Source of the DNA: Shewanella indica
GTDB lineage: Bacteria; Pseudomonadota; Gammaproteobacteria; Enterobacterales; Shewanellaceae
Reading direction: 5' to 3'
Length of the DNA: 64,000 nucleotides
Assembly (NCBI RefSeq): GCF_002836975.1
Contig: NZ_NIJK01000054.1
Location: forward strand, 142,702-206,701
The position numbers and the translations under genes are program-made. Positions 26,024-34,523 of this stretch are shown here, one piece after another. The notes beneath the pieces are model-generated. The model did not search any database and had not been told where the DNA came from. It worked only from the letters and a program-made list of their open reading frames with translations. Within the stretch, counting starts at the first letter, position 1. Every line of letters begins with the position of its first letter.

Positions 26024-29000
26024 ATGAATTTGACCCTTTTTGTGGCGGTGATCGCCGTCTGTTATGTCTGTTTGCTGTTCCTGCTTGCCTGGGGCGCGGA
26101 GCGTTGGTTCAGTGGTGTCACCCGCAGGTTACAGAAATGGATCTACGCCCTCAGCCTGGCGGTATATTGCTCTTCCTGGAGCTTTCTCGGCACGGTTGGC
26201 CAGTCGGCCAATGACTTTTGGTCCTATCTGCATATCTTTATCGGCCCCATCATCATCTTTACCCTGGGCTTTGGCATGTTGCGCAAAATGGTGGTGGTGT
26301 CCAAGGCGCAAAATATCACCTCGGTGGCCGACTTTATCGCCGCCCGCTATGGCAAGTCGCAGCCGCTGGCGGTGATCATCACACTCATTGCCCTGTTTGG
26401 CATCATGCCCTATATCGCGTTGCAGCTGAAAGCCATGGTATTCAGCCTAAGCCTGTTCCAAAGCCCGGATGATCCGCTCGATGGCGCCAAAGTCGCGCTT
26501 ATCATCGCCGTGCTGCTGGCCATCTTCGCCATCCTCTTCGGCACCCGCAAACTGGATGCCACCGAGCATAACCCGGGGATGATGCTGGCTATCGCCTTTG
26601 AATCCTTGGTGAAACTGGCCGCCTTTGTGTTGGTGGGCGGCATAGTGGTCTTCGGGGTGTTCGGCGGCTTTGGCGACCTCTGGAACCAGGCCAGCGCCAA
26701 GGGGGTAATAGTCAATCCCAATCTAAGGCTTGAAGCGCTGATGCCCGAGCTGATAGTCGGCATGGCGGCTTTTCTCTGTATGCCGCGACAGTTTCACGTC
26801 ATGGTGGTCGAGGCTGAAGGCGAGCAGACTCTGTCCAAGGCGCGCTGGTTGTTCCCTCTCTATATCGGCCTGTTCGGCCTGTTTGTCGGGCCGCTGGCAC
26901 TGGCGGGCAAGGTGCTGCTCGGCGACAGTGTCTCTGCCGATACCTATGTGATCAATCTGCCGCTGGCGCTGGACGCACCTTGGCTGGCGATAGTGGCGCT
27001 GCTGGGAACTCTCTCGGCTGCCACTGGCATGGTGATAGTGGCTGTGGTGACCATCAGCGTGATGATAAGTAACGAGTGGCTGGTGCCGGTACTCTTGCGT
27101 ACCGGGCAGATCCGCCGCAAGAACTTCAGCCAGTTTTCCCAGCAACTGCTCTATGCCAGACGTCTCTCCATCGCGCTGATCCTGGCTTTCGGGTACTTCA
27201 GTTACCTGAGCTTTGACAGCAGCGATTCTCTGTCCAACCTGGGCATGCTGTCTTTCGGCGCCTTTGCCCAGTTGGCACCGGCCTTGGTGGGCGGGCTCTA
27301 CTGGAAACACGGCAATCGCGCCGGGGTGTTTCTCGGCATGGCGGCGGGCTTTGGTCTGTGGGGCTTTTTGCTGCTCAAGGGCTCGGGCGTCTGGGAAGGC
27401 GTGCTGGCAGGTCAGTTTGAACTGTTAAAGGCGCTGAAGCCCAATGTCAACGATACCCTGTTGGCACTCGGCGCCAACCTGATTGGCTATATCGGCGGCT
27501 CTATCTGGCTGCGCGCCGGCTTGGTGGAGCGTATTCAGGCCAGCGCCTTTGTCACCCCGGGTGAACTCAAAAACACAGGCAATCGTAAGACAGGCCCCAT
27601 CAGTCAGCAGGACTTGTTGATCCTGGCGAGCCGCTTTGTCAGCCCGACCCGGGCCTATGAGAGTTTTTCGCGTTTTTCTGCCGATGCGGTGCGCAGCGAC
27701 AGCTGGCACAAGACGGCACCGGCCGAGCTTATTGCCCATACCGAGCACATGCTGGCCGGGGTGCTGGGGGCTTCCAGCGCCTCTTTGGTGATGGACTCAG
27801 TGTTGCAGGGGCGGGATCTGGCCCTCGATGAAGTCTTCAGCCTGGTGGATGAGGCCTCGTCGAAGATTATTCTCAGTCAGGACATGCTGCGCGCCGCGAT
27901 AGAACACGCCTACGAGGGTATGAGCGTGGTCGACAAAGATCTCAACCTGGTGGCCTGGAACTACCGCTATGTAGAGCTTTACGACTATCCGGAGGATTTC
28001 CTGCAACCGGGCATGTCCATCAGCGAGGTGATACGTTTCAATGCCTCCCGCGGCTACTGCGGCCCGGGGGATGTGAATGAGCATGTCGAGCGTCGGGTAC
28101 AGCATATGCGTAACGGCACCGCCCACAGCTCAGAGCGGCGCAGGCGCGATGGCAAGGTGATTAAGATTCAGGGCAATCCCATGCCGGACGGCGGCTTTGT
28201 GATGACCTTTACCGACATTACCCAATATCGCGAGCAGCAACAGGCGCTGGAGCAGGTGAATGAGACCCTGGAGGCCAGAGTCAAGGAGCGCACCTATGAG
28301 CTGGCGCTGCTCAACAGCAAGCTGCTCGAAGCCAAGGCCCAGGAGGAGATGGCCAACGCTTCCAAGAGCCGTTTCCTGGCGGCGGTGGGGCATGACTTAA
28401 TGCAGCCGCTCAATGCGGCCAGGTTGTTTACCGCCTCTTTGAGTCAGTATCCTGGGCTTGACAGGGAAGGGCGGCTGACCCTCTCCCATGTCAACAGCTC
28501 ACTGAAAACCGCCGGTGAACTGCTGACCGATCTTTTGGATATCTCCAAGCTGGATTCCGGCATGGTGGAGGTAAAACGGCGCGACTTTGCCATCTCCGAA
28601 GTACTCAACACCCTGGCGGTGGAGTTTGAGGCCATGGCCAAAGACTGCCAGATCCATTTTGCCATGATGCCCTGTAGCCTGACGGTCAATTCAGACCCTT
28701 CACTGCTGCGGCGGGTGCTGCAGAACTTTCTCACCAACGCCTATCGTTATGCCAAGGGCGGACGGGTGCTGATGGGCTGTCGCCGCCGCGGCAGCGAGCT
28801 TGAGGTGCAAGTGCTGGATACCGGCTGCGGCATCGAAGCCGGGCAGCTTAGGGAGATATTTCACGAGTTCAAGCGCCTGGATAACCCCCATTCAAACAGT
28901 GTCAACGGCCTGGGGCTTGGTCTGGCGATAGCCGACAGAATAAGCAAGGTGCTGGAGCATGATATCCGCGTATCTTCGGTGCAGGGCAAGGGCTCTGTAT

Positions 29001-29452
29001 TTGCCATTCGGGTGCCGCTTGGGGCCACTGTCAGCGTGCCGCAGCCCAAGGCCATTTCTTCTGTGTTGCAGCCGCTCGCCGGGGTCAAGGTGCTGTGTAT
29101 CGACAACGAAGAGGCTATCCTTGCCGGGCTCGAAAGCCTGTTGAGTCGCTGGCAGTGCGAGGTGATCTGCGCCCGGGATCTGAGTGATGCCAGGATCAAG
29201 CTGGGGCTCAAAGGGGTGGCGCCGGATATCATGCTGGCGGATTATCATCTGGATAAGGGCCAAAACGGCGTCGATGCCATGGATGAGCTCAGGGCGCTGT
29301 ATGGGCAACATCTGCCCGGCATTTTGATCACCGCCAACACCCGCAAGGATCTGGTGGAGGATGTCGAGCGCCGCGGTTACCACTATATGGCCAAGATGAT
29401 TAAACCGGCGGCGCTCAGAGCTTTGATCTCAAGCCTGGTGAAGAAGGCGTAA
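26024..29452 (+). CDS. crbS: CrbS-like hybrid sensor kinase with SLC5 transporter domain
   Basis: A 1142-aa membrane sensor. Residues 1 to about 480 are a sodium/solute symporter (SLC5) fold with about 13 helices (SLAVYCSSWSFLGTVGQSAN, ITSVADFIAARYGKSQ). A STAC-like linker with ISQQDLLILASRFVSP follows, then a PAS domain (AAIEHAYEGMSVVDKDLNLV), a coiled coil, HisKA with phosphoacceptor His about 790 in FLAAVGHDLMQPLNAARL, HATPase (NFLTNAYRYAKGG, GLGLGLAIADRI) and a C-terminal receiver with Asp about 1073 in MLADYHLDKGQNGVDAM. This architecture is that of CrbS/CbrA-type acetate or amino-acid sensors. Divergence from acs supports CrbS. No response-regulator gene is adjacent in the window. Confidence 0.85.
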   Translation: MNLTLFVAVIAVCYVCLLFLLAWGAERWFSGVTRRLQKWIYALSLAVYCSSWSFLGTVGQSANDFWSYLHIFIGPIIIFTLGFGMLRKMVVVSKAQNITSVADFIAARYGKSQPLAVIITLIALFGIMPYIALQLKAMVFSLSLFQSPDDPLDGAKVALIIAVLLAIFAILFGTRKLDATEHNPGMMLAIAFESLVKLAAFVLVGGIVVFGVFGGFGDLWNQASAKGVIVNPNLRLEALMPELIVGMAAFLCMPRQFHVMVVEAEGEQTLSKARWLFPLYIGLFGLFVGPLALAGKVLLGDSVSADTYVINLPLALDAPWLAIVALLGTLSAATGMVIVAVVTISVMISNEWLVPVLLRTGQIRRKNFSQFSQQLLYARRLSIALILAFGYFSYLSFDSSDSLSNLGMLSFGAFAQLAPALVGGLYWKHGNRAGVFLGMAAGFGLWGFLLLKGSGVWEGVLAGQFELLKALKPNVNDTLLALGANLIGYIGGSIWLRAGLVERIQASAFVTPGELKNTGNRKTGPISQQDLLILASRFVSPTRAYESFSRFSADAVRSDSWHKTAPAELIAHTEHMLAGVLGASSASLVMDSVLQGRDLALDEVFSLVDEASSKIILSQDMLRAAIEHAYEGMSVVDKDLNLVAWNYRYVELYDYPEDFLQPGMSISEVIRFNASRGYCGPGDVNEHVERRVQHMRNGTAHSSERRRRDGKVIKIQGNPMPDGGFVMTFTDITQYREQQQALEQVNETLEARVKERTYELALLNSKLLEAKAQEEMANASKSRFLAAVGHDLMQPLNAARLFTASLSQYPGLDREGRLTLSHVNSSLKTAGELLTDLLDISKLDSGMVEVKRRDFAISEVLNTLAVEFEAMAKDCQIHFAMMPCSLTVNSDPSLLRRVLQNFLTNAYRYAKGGRVLMGCRRRGSELEVQVLDTGCGIEAGQLREIFHEFKRLDNPHSNSVNGLGLGLAIADRISKVLEHDIRVSSVQGKGSVFAIRVPLGATVSVPQPKAISSVLQPLAGVKVLCIDNEEAILAGLESLLSRWQCEVICARDLSDARIKLGLKGVAPDIMLADYHLDKGQNGVDAMDELRALYGQHLPGILITANTRKDLVEDVERRGYHYMAKMIKPAALRALISSLVKKA

Positions 29453-29482
29453 TTCACAAGTTCAGTGAAATAGCCTATGGAA

Positions 29483-29526
29483 ACGGGGCCTGATTAATAG
29501 CCGATAAATCAGGCCCCGTATTTTAT
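29483..29526. terminator. Bidirectional terminator between crbS and the PAP2 gene
   Basis: 13-base perfect stem ACGGGGCCTGATT (29483-29495) with AATCAGGCCCCGT (29507-29519), 11-base loop, then ATTTTAT on the plus strand. The PAP2 stop codon lies inside its right flank. Confidence 0.85.
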
Positions 29527-30323
29527 GGGGTTATTTCTGCCTGTGCCTGTGCCTGTGCCTGTGTCTGTGTCTGTATCGGTGTCTGTGCTTGCGCCGGAAC
29601 CCCGGCGTATCCTTCCACTCGCCAGGGGCGATAAGCCAGGCCGTAGCTCAAGGTCGCCATGGTCCAACCGATAAGGGCGCTGGCGATATCGTGGGATAAA
29701 AAGTGGGCGCCGCGAAACTCCTGACACAGACTGAACACAACGCCTATCAGCAATACCGCGCCGAGCAACTTAAAGCGCCATTTTGGCTTCAAGACCAACG
29801 CCAGATAATAAAGTCCCAGCCAGGCAAAGGCGCCGCTGGAGTGGCCGCCGGGGAAACACTGGCCCAATTCAGTGTCAACGCTCAGGCTCATGGGGAAGGG
29901 CAGATAAGGCTTTTGGCCACCAAATAGACTGAGATCCCAGGGACAGGCAACATTGGTCATGCTCTTGCCGATACGCACCCAAAGCACGGTTGCCAGGGCG
30001 CTTATAAACAACATCAGCAAGGGCCGGCGCCAGCGCTTCATTGAGGCTTTGAAATTGCTCAATACCAGGGTCGACAGCAACACAGCTGCCGCCAGCACCA
30101 CCAGATCCCGCCCTCCTGTGTGCAGCAGTTTGTCTGCGACAAAGGCATGGCGCCAGGGCCAGGCCGTGTTGGTGCCCTCAAATGCCAACATCCACTGTGC
30201 CAGCAACAGGTCGGCATTAGTGATGTGCAGCAAGATAAGCACGCCAAGTCCTACCGATAACGGCAACAGCAGATGATGTTTGAACCAGTGTTGAAAGCTC
30301 AGCGGGTGGCTTGCAATGGGCAT
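29523..30323 (-). CDS. PAP2-family membrane phosphatase
   Basis: Integral membrane acid phosphatase family (lipid phosphates, undecaprenyl pyrophosphate or similar). The three PAP2 motifs are present: KSMTNVACPWD (motif 1, with Pro after Cys), CFPGGHSSGAF (motif 2) and FRGAHFLSHD (motif 3, His nucleophile assistant and Asp). About six helices, e.g. LLPLSVGLGVLILLHITNA and LVVLAAAVLLSTLVLS. The C-terminus ends in an alternating Gln/Thr/Ala tail encoded by a hexanucleotide repeat. ATG 30323 has AGGAAACACA upstream; the frame runs further to 30413, but that extension lacks a ribosome site. The substrate cannot be told from sequence. Confidence 0.85.
   Translation of the reverse strand: MPIASHPLSFQHWFKHHLLLPLSVGLGVLILLHITNADLLLAQWMLAFEGTNTAWPWRHAFVADKLLHTGGRDLVVLAAAVLLSTLVLSNFKASMKRWRRPLLMLFISALATVLWVRIGKSMTNVACPWDLSLFGGQKPYLPFPMSLSVDTELGQCFPGGHSSGAFAWLGLYYLALVLKPKWRFKLLGAVLLIGVVFSLCQEFRGAHFLSHDIASALIGWTMATLSYGLAYRPWRVEGYAGVPAQAQTPIQTQTQAQAQAQAEITP
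29541..29588. repeat. Hexanucleotide repeat in the 3' end of the PAP2 gene
   Basis: CTGTGC/CTGTGT-type units repeat about seven times with minor variants. On the coding strand they give alternating Gln-Ala and Gln-Thr pairs. Copy changes would alter tail length without a frameshift. Confidence 0.75.
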
Positions 30324-30653
30324 TGTGTTTCCTGTGACATAGTGCGAGTTGAGACAGAGTCGCAGCTGAGATCTGCGAAATAAAAAGCCTGAAAAAGCGG
30401 GCGTTGAATTCATGGCCCGGTTGGTGGATAGGAATTATTCTGGCCAGCTCAGATTAAGGTCTGCTTAAGGCCGGGGATTTTTGTCTCAATCGCCCGGAAT
30501 GGCGTATTGCAATGAGTTGAAACAAAACCTTTTTTGCGTATTTTTTTACCACTGGTTATGTTACAGGGGTAGCTCTGCTATGGCGCTGGTTAAGTTGCGG
30601 TTTTGGCGGGGGATCCCCACAGGTTTGCTGGTATTCAAATACAAGGAACAGGA
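30324..30653. other. Divergent intergenic region PAP2 gene / tricorn-like protease
   Basis: 330 bases without a gene. Must hold both promoters. I see no well-matched -35/-10 pair or operator. Confidence 0.4.
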
Positions 30654-33600
30654 ATGAAGCTCAATAAACTCTTTTGGCTGACGGCCCTTGCGCTCGGCAG
30701 CCCCAATTTGCTGGCTGCCGAGGCCAAACTCCTGCGGGAGCCGGATCTTCGCGGTGATACTCTGGTGTTTTCCTACGCCAAGGATATCTGGAAAGTGTCG
30801 CTCAAGGGCGGCGAGGCGGTGCGCCTCACCAGCTTCCAGGGGCAGGAGATGCAACCCAAGCTGTCGCCCGACGGCAAGTGGGTGGCCTTTACCGGCGACT
30901 ATGAGGGCAATCAGGATATCTACCTGCTGCCGATTGCCGGTGGCGAGCCCAAACGCCTGACCTTCCACCCGGATGTGGATCAGCTGGTGGGCTGGAGCCC
31001 GGACAGCAAGTCGGTATTGCTGCGCTCCGGCAGGGCCAATGCCCCGAGAGGTTGGCAGCAGCTGTTTACCCTGTCCATAGAGGGCGGAAATCCCAAGCCT
31101 TTACCCATGAACCGCGCCTTTGACGGCAGTTTCTCTGCCGATGGCAAGCAGCTGGTTTACCGGCGCGCCGGTCTTTGGGATCCGGGTTGGCGTAACTATC
31201 GCGGCGGCCAGAATCAGCCGCTCAGGTTGATTTCGCTCGATAGCCTGGAGGAAAAAGATCTGCCCTGGGACAACACCCAGGATCTCGAGCCCCAGTGGCA
31301 CGGCGACTATATCTATTTCCTCTCCAACCGCTCACAGGTCACCAATATCTTTCGGGTAGCGGCCAAGGGCGGCGAGCCGGAACAGGTGACTCATTACCAG
31401 GATGCCGATGTCAAAGGCTTTACCCTGGATAACGACACTCTGGTATACGAATACCGCGGCGAGCTGGTGAAAAAAACGCTGGCTAACACCAATGCCAACG
31501 CTAATGCAAACGACAAGGGTGAGGCACTGGCCATCAGCCTGCATGCCGATTTCCCCTGGGTGCGGCCACGCTTTGAAGAGGTTGAAAAGCAGATAGAGTC
31601 GGCGGCCATTTCGCCTACCGGTAAGCGCGCCTTGTTTGTGGCCCGCGGCGATGTATTTACTGTGCCCGTGGAGCACGGCGATGCCCGTAATCTTACTGAA
31701 AGCTCAGACAGCCGCGAAGTGGGCGCCGCCTGGTCCAACGGCGGCAAACAGCTGGCCTGGTTCTCCGACAAGAGCGGCGAATATCGACTGGTGATAGCCG
31801 ATCAACTCGGCAAGCCGCAGCAAGAGATCAAACTGGCCGAAAAGGGCTTCTATAGCGGGCTTATCTGGTCGCCCGATGATAAACAGCTGGTGTTCAGCGA
31901 TCAGCGCCAGCAACTTTGGCTGGCAGACTTGTCCAAGGGCAAGGCGCAGGTTATCGACAGCCAGCCGGTAGTGAATCCCGACTGGGAAATGGCCCCCAGC
32001 TGGTCGCCTGACAGCCGTTATCTGGCCTACAGCAAGCAGGATGACAGCTTCTTCCGCAGCCTCTACCTGTTCGATACCCGCAATAATCAGAGTAACAGAA
32101 TTACCCAGGGCATGGCCGATGTGCGTTACCCAGTGTGGGACAGCGCCGGCGACAAGCTCTATTTTGCCGCCAGTACCGATTATGGCCCTCACGCCGCCTG
32201 GTTGGATATGACCTCGGTTGCCTTCACCCCGACTTACGGCCTCTATACCATGCTGCTCAATACCCGCACCGAGGCGCCCATGCTGCCAAGAAGCGACGAG
32301 GAAGAGGGCAGCGGTACTGAAGAGGAAGCCAAAGGCTCAGATGCGCCGCCTGCGGTGCGAATCGATCTCAACGGTATAGCGCAGCGGGTGCTGCCTCTGG
32401 GTGAAAGCGGTAAAATCCACAGCCTGAGCGCCGGTAAGCCAGGTGAGCTGTTCTATATGCAGGACTTGGATGAAACCACAGAGCTTCGCAAGTACAGCAC
32501 TGAGGAACGTAAGGCCGATACCCTGGCCGGTGATGTCGATGAGTATCATCTGAGCTACGACGGCGAGAGCCTGTTGGTGAAAATCGGCGACAACTGGAAG
32601 CAATTTGCCGGCGCCGCGCCCTTGGGGGACGATGCCAAGACGCTTAACGTCAAGCTGACGGCCCGTATCGATCCTAAGGCCGAATGGCAGCAAATCTTCC
32701 GCGAAGCCTGGCGCTTCCAGCGCGATTACTTCTATGTTAGTAATCTGCACGGTGCCGATTGGGACGCGGTATACAAGGAGTTCCAGCCACTGGTTGCCCA
32801 TGTGCGCCACGGCGCCGACATGACCTATCTGCTCGATAACATGGGCGCCGAAACCTCTGTGGGCCACTCCTTTACCAATGATGGCGATCTGCCGGAAATT
32901 GCCGACAACCGCACCGGCCTGCTCGGCGCCGATGTTGAGGCGACCGACAAGGGCTACCGCTTCAGCCGCATCTATCGTGGCGAAAACTGGTATCCGGCGG
33001 ACCAAGGCAGTGCGCCGCTGGCTCTCTATCCCCAGGTCAAGGCGGGCCAGTATCTGCTGGCAGCCAACGGCAAGCCGCTGGATAACAAGGCCAACTTCTA
33101 TCAGGCCTTCCAGGGGACTCTCGGTAAACAGACCCGTCTCAGCATCAGTCCGGATGGCAGCGACAAAAAAGCCTTCGAAGTGACTGTGGTGCCAACGGCC
33201 AGCGAACAGGCATTGAGACGTAACGCCTGGGTTGAGGATAACCGCAAACGGGTGGATGAAGCTTCCGGTGGCAAACTGGCCTATGTCTGGGTTCCGGACA
33301 CCGGCGAGAACGGTTTCAGCTACTTCAACCGCTACTTCTTCGCCCAGAATCAGCGCCAGGGGGTGATCATAGATGAGCGCTTCAACCACGGCGGCTTTAT
33401 TGCCGAGTACATCATAGATGTGCTGCGCCGCGAGCGTAACGGCTACTTCAATAACCAGATGGCCGGAGATCACCCCATGACCAGTCCGGGCAGCGGTATC
33501 TGGGGGCCCAAGGTGATGTTGATCAATGAAGTCTCCGGCTCGGGCGGCGACATGCTCCCTTATATGTTCCGCTATTACCAAGTGGGCAAGCTGGTTGGTA

Positions 33601-33890
33601 AACGCACCTGGGGTGGCTTGGTCGGCATCTGGGGCGTGCCTTCCTTGATGGATGGTGGCCATATCACGGCGCCGCGCAGCGGTTTCTTCAGTATCGACGG
33701 TCAGTGGCGGGTCGAGAACGAAGGTGTGGCCCCGGATGTGGAAGTCGAGCAGTGGACCAAAGACACAGCCAAAGGCATAGATCCTCAGCTGGAAAAGGCC
33801 ATCGCCATTGCCTTGGATGAGCTGAAATCTGCCGCGCCTGTGAAGCTGCCACAACCCGCCGATCCAGTGCGGGTGCCTCAGGTTAAATGA
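30654..33890 (+). CDS. Tricorn-like periplasmic protease (S41 family)
   Basis: Large exported serine peptidase, 1078 aa. A signal peptide (LFWLTALALGSPNLLAAEA) is followed by two WD-like propellers from about residue 25 to 670 (LSPDGKWVAFTGDYEGNQD, SPDSKSVLLRSGRA, SPDSRYLAYSKQDDSF). A helical C1 domain comes next (AWRFQRDYFYVSNLHGADW), then PDZ (GAETSVGHSF onward) and the C2 catalytic domain with INEVSGSGGDMLPYMFR. There Ser about 963 is the nucleophile, as in archaeal tricorn. Probably degrades periplasmic oligopeptides. ATG 30654 follows AAGGAACAGGA. A short Asn-Ala run (NTNANANANDKGE) near residue 282 is a low-complexity loop. Confidence 0.9.
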   Translation: MKLNKLFWLTALALGSPNLLAAEAKLLREPDLRGDTLVFSYAKDIWKVSLKGGEAVRLTSFQGQEMQPKLSPDGKWVAFTGDYEGNQDIYLLPIAGGEPKRLTFHPDVDQLVGWSPDSKSVLLRSGRANAPRGWQQLFTLSIEGGNPKPLPMNRAFDGSFSADGKQLVYRRAGLWDPGWRNYRGGQNQPLRLISLDSLEEKDLPWDNTQDLEPQWHGDYIYFLSNRSQVTNIFRVAAKGGEPEQVTHYQDADVKGFTLDNDTLVYEYRGELVKKTLANTNANANANDKGEALAISLHADFPWVRPRFEEVEKQIESAAISPTGKRALFVARGDVFTVPVEHGDARNLTESSDSREVGAAWSNGGKQLAWFSDKSGEYRLVIADQLGKPQQEIKLAEKGFYSGLIWSPDDKQLVFSDQRQQLWLADLSKGKAQVIDSQPVVNPDWEMAPSWSPDSRYLAYSKQDDSFFRSLYLFDTRNNQSNRITQGMADVRYPVWDSAGDKLYFAASTDYGPHAAWLDMTSVAFTPTYGLYTMLLNTRTEAPMLPRSDEEEGSGTEEEAKGSDAPPAVRIDLNGIAQRVLPLGESGKIHSLSAGKPGELFYMQDLDETTELRKYSTEERKADTLAGDVDEYHLSYDGESLLVKIGDNWKQFAGAAPLGDDAKTLNVKLTARIDPKAEWQQIFREAWRFQRDYFYVSNLHGADWDAVYKEFQPLVAHVRHGADMTYLLDNMGAETSVGHSFTNDGDLPEIADNRTGLLGADVEATDKGYRFSRIYRGENWYPADQGSAPLALYPQVKAGQYLLAANGKPLDNKANFYQAFQGTLGKQTRLSISPDGSDKKAFEVTVVPTASEQALRRNAWVEDNRKRVDEASGGKLAYVWVPDTGENGFSYFNRYFFAQNQRQGVIIDERFNHGGFIAEYIIDVLRRERNGYFNNQMAGDHPMTSPGSGIWGPKVMLINEVSGSGGDMLPYMFRYYQVGKLVGKRTWGGLVGIWGVPSLMDGGHITAPRSGFFSIDGQWRVENEGVAPDVEVEQWTKDTAKGIDPQLEKAIAIALDELKSAAPVKLPQPADPVRVPQVK

Positions 33891-33933
33891 CTTGGTTTAA
33901 ATCGCTCTGATAAAATAGCTCAATAACTTGCGT

Positions 33934-33969
33934 CGCTTGCCTCAGTCTTACAGGCAAGCGGCGCTTTTT
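33934..33969 (+). terminator. Terminator after the tricorn-like gene
   Basis: CGCTTGCCT (33934-33942) pairs with AGGCAAGCG (33952-33960), followed by GCGCTTTTT. Confidence 0.82.
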
Positions 33970-34523
33970 GTTGGAAAATAATCAAAACTCAGCCAATTAT
34001 TTTGCAAAAAATAACCAAGACAGGCTTTTATGGCTTTTGTCGAAAACTTGACCTATGACTAATTGTTTTAACAAACAGTACTGGGTATTGTGTAACTAAT
34101 TCAGGTGCTTATCTTTAGCCTTTACTTAAACTCAAGGTCGGAAGCAGTAGCATTTTTCCGTTTTCAGCGGAATTCAGGGACGAACAACATTCGCGCCCGT
34201 GCGGTAGCTATGAGGGTTACTCAGCTTTTGTAGGATGCTTGCTCATCGAATCAAGATAGTACCCAGAAGTTTGAAGATGATTTTGTGCGTTTTTTCTGCA
34301 ACATCAAAAAATAACTTAAAATTCATAAAGATAAAAATCCATTTTGGTAGATAATAGGTTTGGAAACCGCGTATGCGCGTTTTGCTGCAAGGGATATTCG
34401 GGCTAAACTCTATTATATTCAACTAATACAAAGAGATAGCGATGCGCGTTTACACTCCTACGAGGACTAAAACGCGCATGCGCACTGTACAGCTGTTACA
34501 TGGCAAGGTTCTGAGAGGTTATT
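33970..34523. other. AT-rich non-coding left end of the accessory island
   Basis: About 550 bases with no credible gene. Base composition drops sharply in G+C compared with the preceding gene, marking the left edge of the island. The 3' part carries three copies of ATGCGCGTTT (annotated separately). Confidence 0.55.
34373..34479. repeat. Three copies of ATGCGCGTTT, two direct and one inverted
   Basis: Copies at 34373-34382 and 34442-34451 (direct) and 34470-34479 (inverted, AAACGCGCAT). The last two form a 10-base inverted repeat with an 18-base loop, 45-80 bases before the start of the SEC-C gene. They could be operator sites for that gene or a recombination end. Confidence 0.55.

Noticed and set aside
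32337..33854. 505-codon minus-strand frame
   Set aside because: Antisense shadow of the tricorn-like protease; high G+C gives long spurious frames.
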